Notes: a model not told the origin generated them from the letters alone. A stretch of 41,709 bases of DNA from CAIMDX01 sp041652155 (GCA_041652155.1 JBAZHV010000009.1:1-41709); one strand, 5' to 3'. Positions 14,214-20,752 are shown, counted from the stretch's first letter. Program-made: numbers and translations.

Positions 14214-14723
14214 ATGGCTAACAGTCTTTATACCAAAAAAGTTATGGCGCATTTCAAAAAGCCCCATAACTACGGAAAAATAAAAGATCCCGACGGCGTA
14301 GGCAAAGTCGGCAACTTAATATGCGGCGATGTGATGTGGCTGTATATTAAAGTCGGGCAAAATAAGAAAAAACAAGAGATCATCAAAGAAATAAAATTCG
14401 AGACCTTCGGATGCGTGGCCGCCATCGCCACTTCGAGCGCGATCACCGACCTTGCCAAGGGCAAGACCCTGGAAGAAGCGATGAAAATAGGCAAGTCCCA
14501 GGTGGTCGAATCTTTGGGCGAATTGCCTCCGGTCAAATTGCATTGTTCGGTTTTGGCATCGGACGCTTTAGTTGAAGCGATACACGATTATTTTTCAAAA
14601 AATAAAAAAGACATTCCGGCCGATCTGGAAATAAAACATCAGAAGATCTCCAAAGAGAAAGAAGAGACCGCCAGAAGATACAAGGATTGGGTCGAGATGG
14701 AAGAAAAGATGAAAGGGGAATAA
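14214..14723 (+). CDS. iscU: Fe-S cluster scaffold IscU
   Basis: This 169-residue protein matches IscU over its first 130 residues: VMAHFKKPHNYG at the N-terminus and the three cluster cysteines in LICGD, FGCVAAIATSSA and KLHCSVLA, the last with the preceding LPPVK motif that in other bacteria binds the HscA chaperone. The first Asp (CGD) is also conserved. The C-terminus has an extra charged helix of about 40 residues (from about residue 130) beyond the usual 128. It accepts sulfur from IscS and builds 2Fe-2S/4Fe-4S clusters. No hscA, hscB or iscA is in the window, although the HscA-binding motif is kept. Confidence 0.95.
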   Translation: MANSLYTKKVMAHFKKPHNYGKIKDPDGVGKVGNLICGDVMWLYIKVGQNKKKQEIIKEIKFETFGCVAAIATSSAITDLAKGKTLEEAMKIGKSQVVESLGELPPVKLHCSVLASDALVEAIHDYFSKNKKDIPADLEIKHQKISKEKEETARRYKDWVEMEEKMKGE

Positions 14724-14742
14724 TAACAGAAAACCAACCGCG

Positions 14743-15921
14743 ATGAAAAAAATAAAAGTCGTTTGCGCAATGTCGGGCGGAGTGGACAGCTCCGTTTCTG
14801 CGGCCTTATTGAAAAAAGGCCTGTTCCTGTCTGCCGGCAGGCAGGTTGACGTTATCGGAATATTCATAAAATTCTGGTCCGATACCGACGCGCCAGCAAG
14901 CGCGTCCTGTCCGCCGGTAGGAGGAGCCTGCCCGCCGGTAGGAGGGTCCAACAAGAACAGATGCTGTTCGACCGAATCGGAAAATCGCGCGAGAAGGGTT
15001 GCCAGCCTTTTGGGCATCCCTTTTTATGTTTTTAATTTTGAGAAAGAGTTCAAGGCCAAGATAGTTGATAAATTCTTGGAGGACAACAAAAGAGGAATAA
15101 CTCCAAATCCTTGCGTTGTTTGCAATAAGGAAATAAAGTTCGGTTTGCTTTTAGAGAAAGCGATGGCTTTGGGCGCGGACTTCGTCGCCACCGGCCATTA
15201 TGCCGTAAAGCAGGAAGGCGATCCGGGCCGCGGGGGATATAAACTATCCAGGCCGAAAGACCAGTTGAAAGATCAGACGTATTTTTTATGGAAGTTAAGC
15301 CAGGAACAGCTCAAACATATAATTTTTCCGGTAGGAGAATACATCAAACCGCAGGTCAGGGCTCTTGCCAAAAAATTCGATCTGCCGGTCTTCGAAACTC
15401 CGGAATCGCAGGAGATCTGCTTCATCCCCGGCCAAACCGGCGATTTTTTGAAGAAATATTTGCACGAGCGGCCGGGAAAAATGATCGACAGGGAGGGTAA
15501 TGTTCTGGGAGAGCATAAAGGTTTATGGTTCTATACTCTTGGCCAAAGAAAAGGAATGGGCCTGCCGGGCGGTCCTTATTACGTCCTTAAAAAGAATATG
15601 GGCAACAACGAACTGATCGTCACCAAGGACCCGGCCGATCTGGACCAAAAAGAAGTTCTGTTCAGGGATGCAAATTGGACGTCAGGGTCCGAACCCCGGC
15701 TTCCCGCGAGAACAGCGGCAAAGATCCGATACCGCCATCCTTCAGCCTTGGCGACAATAAGCAAAGCTGGCGGCAAGGGTTTGTGGAAAGCGGTTTTCGA
15801 TGAGCCGCAAAGATCGGTCACTCCGGGGCAATCGATAGTTTTTTACGACCCGCCCGTCTTGGCGCCGAAAAATGTCCAAGACCAACATCTGCTCGGAGGA
15901 GGAATTATAGTCGATGAATGA
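14743..15921 (+). CDS. mnmA: tRNA-specific 2-thiouridylase MnmA
   Basis: This 392-residue enzyme makes 2-thiouridine at U34 of Lys, Glu and Gln tRNAs. Visible elements are the PP-loop AMSGGVDSSVSA (residues 9-20), TPNPCVVCNKEIKFG with the first catalytic cysteine, ATGHYA, DQTYFLWKLSQEQL, ESQEICFIPG with the second cysteine, and TLGQRKGMGLPGG. Sulfur would come from the adjacent IscS. Two in-frame insertions in the N-terminal third are unusual: LSAGRQ (about 29-34), and a Pro/Gly-rich stretch with two copies of CPPVGG (about 55-67). Both are encoded by near-palindromic repeats (14826-14845, 14906-14924, 14927-14945). They fall before and after the conserved IGIFIKFW strand, in loop positions. 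The frame is intact and the rest is conserved, so the enzyme is probably functional. Confidence 0.95.
   Translation: MKKIKVVCAMSGGVDSSVSAALLKKGLFLSAGRQVDVIGIFIKFWSDTDAPASASCPPVGGACPPVGGSNKNRCCSTESENRARRVASLLGIPFYVFNFEKEFKAKIVDKFLEDNKRGITPNPCVVCNKEIKFGLLLEKAMALGADFVATGHYAVKQEGDPGRGGYKLSRPKDQLKDQTYFLWKLSQEQLKHIIFPVGEYIKPQVRALAKKFDLPVFETPESQEICFIPGQTGDFLKKYLHERPGKMIDREGNVLGEHKGLWFYTLGQRKGMGLPGGPYYVLKKNMGNNELIVTKDPADLDQKEVLFRDANWTSGSEPRLPARTAAKIRYRHPSALATISKAGGKGLWKAVFDEPQRSVTPGQSIVFYDPPVLAPKNVQDQHLLGGGIIVDE
14826..14945. repeat. Three near-palindromic repeats inside mnmA
   Basis: Copy 1 (14826-14845) reads cctgtctgccggcaggcagg. Copies 2 and 3 (14906-14924 and 14927-14945) are 19-bp tandem units of the form CCTG(T/C)CCGCCGGTAGGAGG. 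All are near-palindromes around GCCGG. A copy differing from copy 1 at one base lies in the intergenic inverted repeat at 18892-18911. Confidence 0.85.
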
Positions 15922-15925
15922 TCTT

Positions 15926-15953
15926 TTGATAATTTTGCCCGCGATGTTAGAAT
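15926..15953 (+). promoter_or_regulatory. Promoter for the DUF1858-type gene and comEC-like gene
   Basis: TTGATA (15926-15931) and TAGAAT (15948-15953) with 16-bp spacing follow immediately after the mnmA stop. The start point would be near 15960 and the ATG is at 15995. Confidence 0.65.
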
Positions 15954-15994
15954 ATCTGCAGGGGACTAATAATTTTTAATATCAAATTAAAAAT

Positions 15995-16222
15995 ATGCCA
16001 GCTGAAAAACAACAAGAAGCAGCAAAAAAGGCCGTAACAAAAGAGACCGCTCTGGCCGAGATATTGCAGCGCAAGGGAGCGGAGGATATTCTGGCCAAAT
16101 ATGAATTGCCTTGCCTTTCCTGTCCCTTCGCCAAAATGGAAATGGAACAATTGAAGCTCGGTTTCTTATGCCAGCAATACGGCATCGATCTCGAGAAATT
16201 GCTCGCAGACCTTAACAAATAA
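15995..16222 (+). CDS. Small DUF1858-type redox-disulfide protein
   Basis: This 75-residue protein has a variable Ala/Lys-rich first 20 residues, then a compact helical domain with PCLSCPFAKMEMEQLKLG and GFLCQQYGIDLEKLLADLN. That matches the DUF1858 / hybrid-cluster-associated disulfide domain, with the CxxC pair (about 40-43) at the start of a helix and a third cysteine near residue 58. Its biochemical role is unsettled; such proteins are thought to act in redox or sulfur/metal handling. Its place right after iscS-iscU-mnmA is consistent with that. It has its own promoter and is 15 bp before the next gene. Confidence 0.8.
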   Translation: MPAEKQQEAAKKAVTKETALAEILQRKGAEDILAKYELPCLSCPFAKMEMEQLKLGFLCQQYGIDLEKLLADLNK

Positions 16223-16237
16223 AAGTGCGGACCCGGA

Positions 16238-17110
16238 ATGAACAGCAAAAGTAAAACCTTCATAATATTGGCGGTTTTATTTTTGGCCAATTTGCTGGCG
16301 TGGCAGAGCGTTTTTTATTACCGTTCCCAAAGCGGCAAATTGGAGGTGACCTTTTTGGACGTGGGCCAAGGCGACGCTATTTTCATTCGAACCCCGCAAA
16401 ACCATCAGATACTTATCGACGGCGGTCCCGATCCCAAAGTGCTGGAAAAGGTTGCTCAAGAACTTCCTTTCTGGGACAGGGATCTGGATATGATCATCTT
16501 GACCCATCCCGATAAAGACCACTTGTTCGGCCTTCTCGAGATATTGAAAAGCTATAAAGTCGATAATATCGTTTGGTCGGGCATAAATAAAGATACGGAT
16601 ATAGACGCCGAGTGGGAGAGGCTCAAAGAAAGCGAAATATCAAAAGAAGGAGCCAAGGAAACAGACGCCACAGCAGGGCAGAGGATCATTGCCGGAGAAG
16701 CGGTCTTCTCGATCCTTTATCCTTTCGGCAACAGTCCGACTTCTTCATCCGGCGGCGGCAACGAAGATTCGCTGGCTTTGAGGTTGGATCTCGGACAGAA
16801 CAGTTTTCTTTTTTGCGGAGATATCGGTTTTGGAGAGGAACAAAAGATGATCGATTCCAAAAGCGATCTTGCGGCCCGGGTTTTGAAAGTCGCCCATCAC
16901 GGATCTAAAAATTCCACTTCCGAAAAATTTTTGCAGGAAGTAAAACCCGATCTGGCAATTATCGAAGTCGGGCAAAACAGCTACGGCCATCCCAGCGGAG
17001 AAGTTTTGACCAGGCTGTCAAAATCTGGTATTAATACTTTGAGAACCGATAAAAACGGCGACATTAAAATCGTTGCCGACGGAAATAATTTTAGTATAGC
17101 TAATCGTTGA
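16238..17110 (+). CDS. ComEC/Rec2-like metallo-beta-lactamase-fold hydrolase, membrane anchored
   Basis: This 290-residue protein has one N-terminal hydrophobic segment (about 8-25) that anchors or exports it, and then a metallo-beta-lactamase domain: VTFLDVGQGDAIFI (about 37-50), LIDGGPD, THPDKDH (about 90-96, the metal-binding HxxxDH form), LFCGDIG and LKVAHHGSKNS. This is the layout of the C-terminal nuclease-like domain of the ComEC DNA-uptake channel. Stand-alone versions exist in CPR and may degrade DNA outside the cell or process the incoming strand. The large ComEC membrane channel domain is absent here. It is likely co-transcribed with the DUF1858-type gene. Confidence 0.88.
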   Translation: MNSKSKTFIILAVLFLANLLAWQSVFYYRSQSGKLEVTFLDVGQGDAIFIRTPQNHQILIDGGPDPKVLEKVAQELPFWDRDLDMIILTHPDKDHLFGLLEILKSYKVDNIVWSGINKDTDIDAEWERLKESEISKEGAKETDATAGQRIIAGEAVFSILYPFGNSPTSSSGGGNEDSLALRLDLGQNSFLFCGDIGFGEEQKMIDSKSDLAARVLKVAHHGSKNSTSEKFLQEVKPDLAIIEVGQNSYGHPSGEVLTRLSKSGINTLRTDKNGDIKIVADGNNFSIANR

Positions 17111-17173
17111 ACGTCGAATATCGAGAGTCGAAAATAGTTACGACATTCGACCCTCGACATTCAACATTCGAAA
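17105..17173. repeat. TCGA-rich imperfect inverted repeat
   Basis: The gap before the adk-like gene folds on itself imperfectly: GTTGAACGTCGAA and GAGAGTCGAA on the left face TTCGACCCTCGAC and ATTCAACATTCGAA on the right. The right half (17141-17162) is about 90% identical to 20793-20814 in the rpsL-rpsG gap, so this is one copy of a dispersed family. Confidence 0.65.
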
Positions 17174-17180
17174 TAAAAAT

Positions 17181-18248
17181 ATGGTTGAATTTCCAATTTT
17201 CAAAACCAAGATCGAGAATTCTCCGCGCTTCGATCTGTCCGATCCGAAACAGCGCGCCGAATATTTTCAGCTTAAGGCGGGCGACGAGGTGGCGAGAATG
17301 AAAAAATACCTTGCCGACGGCAATACTTTCATCGCTTATCTCTTGGGCAAAAAAAATGCCGGCAAAGGAACTTATTCCAAAATGTTCGGCGAGATATTCG
17401 GAAAAGAAAAAGTTTTCCATCTCTCTATCGGCGATATGATCAGGGGAGTCGATAAGGAACTCAAAGCCAGCGATCAAAGAGAGGATCTTATCAAATTCAT
17501 CAGAGAAAATTACCGCGGCTGGATGTCTCCCGACGAGATCATCGATACCCTTGAGGGGCGCAGCACTTCAAAACTTTTACCCACCGAATTGATCCTGGCG
17601 ATAGTCAAAAGAGAGATCGCCAAAAACAAAGGCAAAGTTATTTTCATCGACGGTTTCCCAAGAGGATTGGACCAAGTCGCTTTCTCTCTGTTCTTCAGAG
17701 ATTTGGTGGACTACCGTTCTGATCCGGATGTGTTCATTCTGCTCAACGTGCCTGACATGGCCATCGAGGAGCGCATCAAATGGCGCAAAATTTGTCCGAC
17801 CTGCAACACTTCCCGCAATCTGAAACTCTTCCCGACCAAATCGATCGGCTACGACGAAGGCAAAAAAGAATTTTATTTGATGTGCGACAACCCGGAATGC
17901 AACAACGTTAAGATGGTGATGAAAGAAGGGGACGAGCTTGGCTTGGACCCCATCAGAGAAAGATTGAGGATCGACCAGGAGCTCTTGGAAAAAGCTTCCC
18001 AGCTTTACGGAGTGCCCAAGGTTTTTATAAGAAACGCCGTACCGATAGATAAAGCGGACGAATATATCAACGATTACGAGATCACTCCTCAGTACGAATA
18101 TAAGTGGAATGCCGAAAGTAAAAAAGTTGATGTTATCGAAAATCCTTGGACGATCATGGACGATCAGGGAACCGCTTCATTCAGCTTGCTGGCTCCGCCG
18201 GCAGTACTGTCCCTCATCAAGCAGTTGGTCAAAGCTTTAGGGATATAA
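17181..18248 (+). CDS. Long adenylate-kinase-like nucleoside monophosphate kinase
   Basis: This 355-residue protein has an adenylate-kinase-type P-loop LLGKKNAGKGTYSKMFG (about 54-70; the usual GxPGxGKGT is replaced by GKKNAGKGT), an NMP-binding segment with LSIGDMIRG, the FIDGFPRGLDQ motif (about 155-165), and a zinc-type LID with CPTC (about 206-209) and CDNPEC. About 45 residues precede the core and about 80 follow it, so it is far longer than the normal 180-220. A standard adenylate kinase gene is also present at 36497. It could be a second NMP kinase with another substrate specificity. ATG 17181 is used; the gene is followed by a terminator. Confidence 0.8.
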   Translation: MVEFPIFKTKIENSPRFDLSDPKQRAEYFQLKAGDEVARMKKYLADGNTFIAYLLGKKNAGKGTYSKMFGEIFGKEKVFHLSIGDMIRGVDKELKASDQREDLIKFIRENYRGWMSPDEIIDTLEGRSTSKLLPTELILAIVKREIAKNKGKVIFIDGFPRGLDQVAFSLFFRDLVDYRSDPDVFILLNVPDMAIEERIKWRKICPTCNTSRNLKLFPTKSIGYDEGKKEFYLMCDNPECNNVKMVMKEGDELGLDPIRERLRIDQELLEKASQLYGVPKVFIRNAVPIDKADEYINDYEITPQYEYKWNAESKKVDVIENPWTIMDDQGTASFSLLAPPAVLSLIKQLVKALGI

Positions 18249-18267
18249 GAGAATAGAATACGGAAGA

Positions 18268-18295
18268 TCAAAAAGCGCCTATCGGCGCTTTTTGA
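18268..18295 (+). terminator. Strong terminator after the adk-like gene
   Basis: A perfect 12-bp stem (TCAAAAAGCGCC / GGCGCTTTTTGA) encloses TATC. It is symmetric, so it can act in both directions. It begins 19 bp after the stop codon. Confidence 0.9.
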
Positions 18296-18297
18296 TT

Positions 18298-18387
18298 TGT
18301 CACAGTAAATTGGCGCGATTGGCGCAGTAGTGTCACAGTAGCTAATATTTTGGCGCAGTAATTGTCACAGTAAATGGCGCAGTAGAT
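18298..18387. repeat. Three direct repeats of TGTCACAGTA ... TGGCGCAGTA
   Basis: TGTCACAGTA occurs at 18298, 18331 and 18363, each followed 2-13 bp later by TGGCGCAGTA. The period is 32-33 bp. The first unit has an extra TTGGCGC. No coding frame runs through it. It is too few and too uneven for a CRISPR array; its origin is unknown. Confidence 0.8.
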
Positions 18388-18435
18388 ACTAACGATCCAA
18401 AGGGATTTAAGCTTACTCGGCCATATTTACCTTCC

Positions 18436-18497
18436 GCAGAGATCTAATCTCTGCAAGAGAATCTGCGCAGGTCCTTTTGCAGAGATTAGATCTCTGC
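18436..18497. repeat. 19-bp inverted repeats upstream of the ncRNA promoter
   Basis: The 19-mer at 18436-18454 is the exact reverse complement of the 19-mer at 18479-18497. Each alone also folds (GCAGAGA ... TCTCTGC). Another TCTCTGCATA copy follows at 18501-18510. The promoter -35 box begins 15 bp further on, so these may be regulator sites. Confidence 0.75.
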
Positions 18498-18524
18498 ATA
18501 TCTCTGCATAGGTTGAAAACATCC

Positions 18525-18553
18525 TTGACCGGCAGTTTTGGTTGAGGGATAAT
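18525..18553 (+). promoter_or_regulatory. Promoter of the structured ncRNA
   Basis: TTGACC (18525-18530), a 17-bp spacer and GATAAT (18548-18553) form a strong sigma70-type promoter with no gene directly downstream. The start point is expected near 18558-18561. Confidence 0.8.
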
Positions 18554-18559
18554 TATAGG

Positions 18560-18795
18560 TAGTCCGATATGGATCTTACAGCCAGAAGAAAAAGCGGCGC
18601 CTCTCTGGGAGTCGAACGGTTCTCAAAGAGGTCCTGCTTTTTCTGAGAAGATTCCGGCACAAAGCTCTTTTTACGGGAGCCCGTATATCCAGCCGCTTTG
18701 GCGGCCGGATGAGGGCACCCACCTGGATTTTATCCGGAGTCTTTTATAGGAACGCAGGACCATAAAAAGCCGCTCTTGATGAAGGGCGGTTTTTT
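18560..18795 (+). ncRNA. Structured small RNA, 6S-like architecture
   Basis: A transcript of about 235 nt is defined by the promoter at 18525-18553 and the terminator at 18764-18795. Its 3' two-thirds can form a long rod: closing stem GGTCCTGC (18630-18637) with GCAGGACC (18754-18761), then GAAGATTCC (18647-18655) with GGAGTCTTT (18736-18744), an open bubble (18656-18674 facing 18721-18735), and an apical arm GGGAGCCC (18675-18682) with GGGCACCC (18713-18720) capped by ATCC-GCCGC-tttg-GCGGC-GGAT. A small hairpin on the 3' side of the bubble (CCTGGAT / ATCCGG) and GGGCACCCACCTG recall 6S RNA, which binds RNA polymerase-sigma70. The 5' part (18587-18646) has its own hairpin, AGAAAAAGC / GCTTTTTCT, that competes with the closing stem. 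That an RNA gene exists is well supported; the 6S label is provisional. Confidence 0.6.
18764..18795 (+). terminator. Terminator of the ncRNA
   Basis: CCGCTCTT (18770-18777) pairs with AAGGGCGG (18782-18789, one G-T pair) around GATG, preceded by AAAAAG and followed by six T. Confidence 0.88.
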
Positions 18796-18800
18796 ATTGC

Positions 18801-18943
18801 TTAGCTTGTTAGCCAGCTTGTAGGAATTAGCTGGTAGCTTGTAGGAAGTCTTGCCTGCGGCAGAAATGAAAATATATATTCCGGGAGACTCCCTGTCTGC
18901 CGACAGGCAGGCTACAAGCTACCAGCTACAACCTACAAGCTAA
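18801..18943. repeat. MITE-like 143-bp inverted repeat
   Basis: The ends TTAGCTTGT (18801-18809) and ACAAGCTAA (18935-18943) are complementary, and an inner 16-bp arm (18829-18844) pairs exactly with 18912-18927. The middle carries an AT-rich stretch and the near-palindrome cctgtctgccgacaggcagg (18892-18911), one base different from copy 1 in mnmA. No coding capacity. It looks like a small non-autonomous mobile or replicating palindrome. Confidence 0.7.
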
Positions 18944-18952
18944 TCAGAGCTC

Positions 18953-18981
18953 TTGCAAAAATGGAAAGAATAATATAAGAT
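18953..18981 (+). promoter_or_regulatory. Promoter of rpmB
   Basis: TTGCAA (18953-18958), a 17-bp spacer and TAAGAT (18976-18981). The expected start point is about 18988, only 3 nt before the rpmB ATG, so the mRNA would be nearly leaderless. Confidence 0.6.
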
Positions 18982-18990
18982 ATTTTCGTT

Positions 18991-19206
18991 ATGGCAAAAC
19001 ATTGTTTAATCTGTGAAAAAACTTCGCATATGGAGAGAAAGCTTAACAAGCTGCGAAGCAAATATAACCCTTCTCCAAAATTCAGGAAATATCCCAATAT
19101 CCAATGGGCTACTATTCCTGCGGATGTAAAAAATCCTAATTTCAAAGAATTTGCCGGCCAAAGAGTGAAGATCTGCACCAAGTGCATCAAAACCTTAGCC
19201 AAATAG
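18991..19206 (+). CDS. rpmB: 50S ribosomal protein L28
   Basis: This 71-residue protein has two zinc-type pairs, CLIC at residues 5-8 and CTKC near residue 63, and the L28 core with NPSPKFRKYPNIQWATIP. It is a large-subunit protein. It lies between the repeat-rich noncoding stretch and the Pro tRNA gene and probably shares a transcript with the latter. Confidence 0.92.
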   Translation: MAKHCLICEKTSHMERKLNKLRSKYNPSPKFRKYPNIQWATIPADVKNPNFKEFAGQRVKICTKCIKTLAK

Positions 19207-19226
19207 TAAGTTCGCGATTTGGCCCC

Positions 19227-19297
19227 CGGGCCATAGGATAACGGTAGTCCGTGCCCTTGGGGTGGGCATAGTAGCGGTCCAATTCCGCTTGGCCCGA
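19227..19297 (+). tRNA. tRNA-Pro (anticodon GGG)
   Basis: The full cloverleaf is: acceptor CGGGCCA / TGGCCCG, D stem GGAT / GTCC with loop AACGGTA, anticodon stem TGCCC / GGGCA with loop TTGGGGT (anticodon GGG), T stem AGCGG / CCGCT. The T loop is TCCAATT, so position 55 is C instead of the near-universal T. CCA is not encoded. Confidence 0.92.
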
Positions 19298-19352
19298 CAT
19301 TCGAACAAAAAGCGCCGCAGCGATGTGGTGTTTTTGTTTGGCTCAAAGCGAT

Positions 19353-19470
19353 AATTTTCAATTTTTAATTTACAATTTTCAATGAAATTCCAATGTCTCA
19401 ATGTTTCAAATATTGAGAAATTAAAGCATTGAAACATTCATTGAAAATTAAAAATTGTAAATTGAAAATT
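19353..19470. repeat. AT-rich long inverted repeat
   Basis: The left arm (from 19353, AATTTTCAATTTTTAATTT...) and right arm (to 19470, ...ATTGTAAATTGAAAATT) are imperfect reverse complements of about 34 bp, built from shuffled TTTTCAA/TTTTTAA/ACAATTT words. An inner pair, AATGTTTCAA with TTGAAACATT, extends the snapback. It fills most of the gap between tRNA-Pro and the M50 gene. Confidence 0.7.
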
Positions 19471-19521
19471 AATATGCTATCCGCGCTTTATTTATACTTC
19501 GCTATATGGTAAAAAACACTT

Positions 19522-20151
19522 ATGGACATCTACACGATCATCGGCCTGATAATACTATTATTTTCCGTCATACTGCACGAGATAGCCCACGGCAGCGTTG
19601 CCTATATGCAAGGGGACCCGACGGCAAAAATGGCCGGACGGTTGAGCTTGAACCCTTTGAGGCATTTGGATCCTATCGGCTCTGTCTTATTGCCGTTGCT
19701 TTTGGTTTTGTCCCAATCTCCGTTTGTCATAGGATGGGCCAAGCCCGTGCCCGTCAATCCTTCTTATTTTTCCGATAAGAGGTGGGGAGAGCTTAAAGTG
19801 GGAGCGGCCGGAGTGATCGTCAATTTTTCCATAGCCGTGATCTTCAGCCTTATATCCAGATTCGTCGATCTGTCGCCCGAATTTAACAAGGTCATTTTTA
19901 TGGTGGCTATGTATAATTTTGTTTTGGGATTCTTCAATTTGATACCTCTTCCTCCTCTGGACGGATCCCATATATTGTTCAGCCTTTTGAACGATCGTTT
20001 CCCCGGTCTGCGTTCCAATTTGGAAAGATACGGGATGTTCATTCTGTTCGCGTTGATAATTTCCGGCCTTAGCTGGATATCCATGGCCAGCTCTTATCTT
20101 TTTATGTTGATTTCCGGCCGCTCGGTATTTGACATTTTACGGTTTATTTGA
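19522..20151 (+). CDS. M50 family (site-2-type) membrane metalloprotease
   Basis: This 209-residue polytopic membrane protein has HEIAH (about residues 19-23, zinc ligands and catalytic Glu) in the first membrane helix and NLIPLPPLDGSHILFSLL (about 141-158) with the third zinc-binding Asp in the NxxPxPPLDG motif. Four or more hydrophobic segments and no PDZ domain place it in the compact M50B/rhomboid-sized group. Such enzymes cut within or near membrane helices, often releasing regulators or clearing signal peptides. The substrate is unknown. It stands alone between tRNA-Pro and rpsL. Confidence 0.9.
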   Translation: MDIYTIIGLIILLFSVILHEIAHGSVAYMQGDPTAKMAGRLSLNPLRHLDPIGSVLLPLLLVLSQSPFVIGWAKPVPVNPSYFSDKRWGELKVGAAGVIVNFSIAVIFSLISRFVDLSPEFNKVIFMVAMYNFVLGFFNLIPLPPLDGSHILFSLLNDRFPGLRSNLERYGMFILFALIISGLSWISMASSYLFMLISGRSVFDILRFI

Positions 20152-20335
20152 TAATTTGAATCTCTGATATGTGCTCTGCGCTTTGATTATTTTTAAGCGC
20201 GGCAATATTTTTGCCAGCGGCGCTGTCGGTATTTTTCAAGAATAAATCAAATTAAAAATTAAAATAAACAAGCCTATAAATCGGGGCGTAAGATTTTTAA
20301 CGAATCTTGTCCTTGGGCGGATATAAAAATTCAGC
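20152..20335 (+). promoter_or_regulatory. Leader region before rpsL
   Basis: This 184-bp gap begins the str/S10 ribosomal cluster. It holds a hairpin at about 20182-20203 (GCGCTTTGA... / ...AAGCGC) and another with AAGATT / AATCTT at about 20288-20307. I cannot pick a promoter with confidence. The length and hairpins suggest a regulated leader. Confidence 0.35.
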
Positions 20336-20752
20336 ATGCCTACAATTCACCAACTAGTTAAAAAAGGAAGAAAATCTCAAAAAGCAAAAAGCAAATCTCC
20401 GGCTTTGGCTTTTGCTTTTAACCCGATCAAGAACGCTCCCAAAAAATACGACTCTCCTTTTAAAAAAGGCGTTTGCGTGAAAGTCTTCACCGCTACCCCG
20501 AAAAAACCGAACTCCGCTTTGCGCAAAGTCGCGAGGGTCCGCTTGTCCAACGGCATGGAGGTCACGGCTTATATTCCGGGCGAAGGGCACAAACTGCAAG
20601 AGCACTCCATCGTGATGATCAGAGGCGGGAAGGTCAAAGATCTTCCGGGCGTCAGATACCACATCGTAAGAGGCGTACTCGATGCTTCAGGAGTGGAAGG
20701 CCGCAAGAAACAGAGAAGCTGCTACGGAGCAAAGAAAGAAAAGAAAGCTTAA
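20336..20752 (+). CDS. rpsL: 30S ribosomal protein S12
   Basis: This 138-residue protein has the S12 decoding-site motifs PKKPNSALRKVARVRLSNG (around residues 58-76) and GGKVKDLPGVRYHIVRG (around 98-114). The two lysines linked to streptomycin response in other bacteria (in TPKKPNS and GGKVKDLPG) are both present. S12 contacts the A-site decoding centre. First gene of the classical str operon order rpsL-rpsG-fusA-tuf. Confidence 0.97.
   Translation: MPTIHQLVKKGRKSQKAKSKSPALAFAFNPIKNAPKKYDSPFKKGVCVKVFTATPKKPNSALRKVARVRLSNGMEVTAYIPGEGHKLQEHSIVMIRGGKVKDLPGVRYHIVRGVLDASGVEGRKKQRSCYGAKKEKKA

Noticed and set aside
18298..18510. Possible CRISPR array
   Set aside because: Only three uneven units with short variable-length gaps, no uniform spacers and no cas genes in the window.
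18600..18625. T-arm-like gagtcgaac suggesting a minus-strand tRNA or tmRNA end
   Set aside because: The flanking bases do not form a T stem or acceptor, and the segment pairs better within the plus-strand ncRNA.
18560..18795. SRP RNA, RNase P RNA or tmRNA
   Set aside because: The SRP GGAAGGAAGCAGCC-type loop, the RNase P conserved cores and a tmRNA tag frame or tRNA-like ends are all absent.
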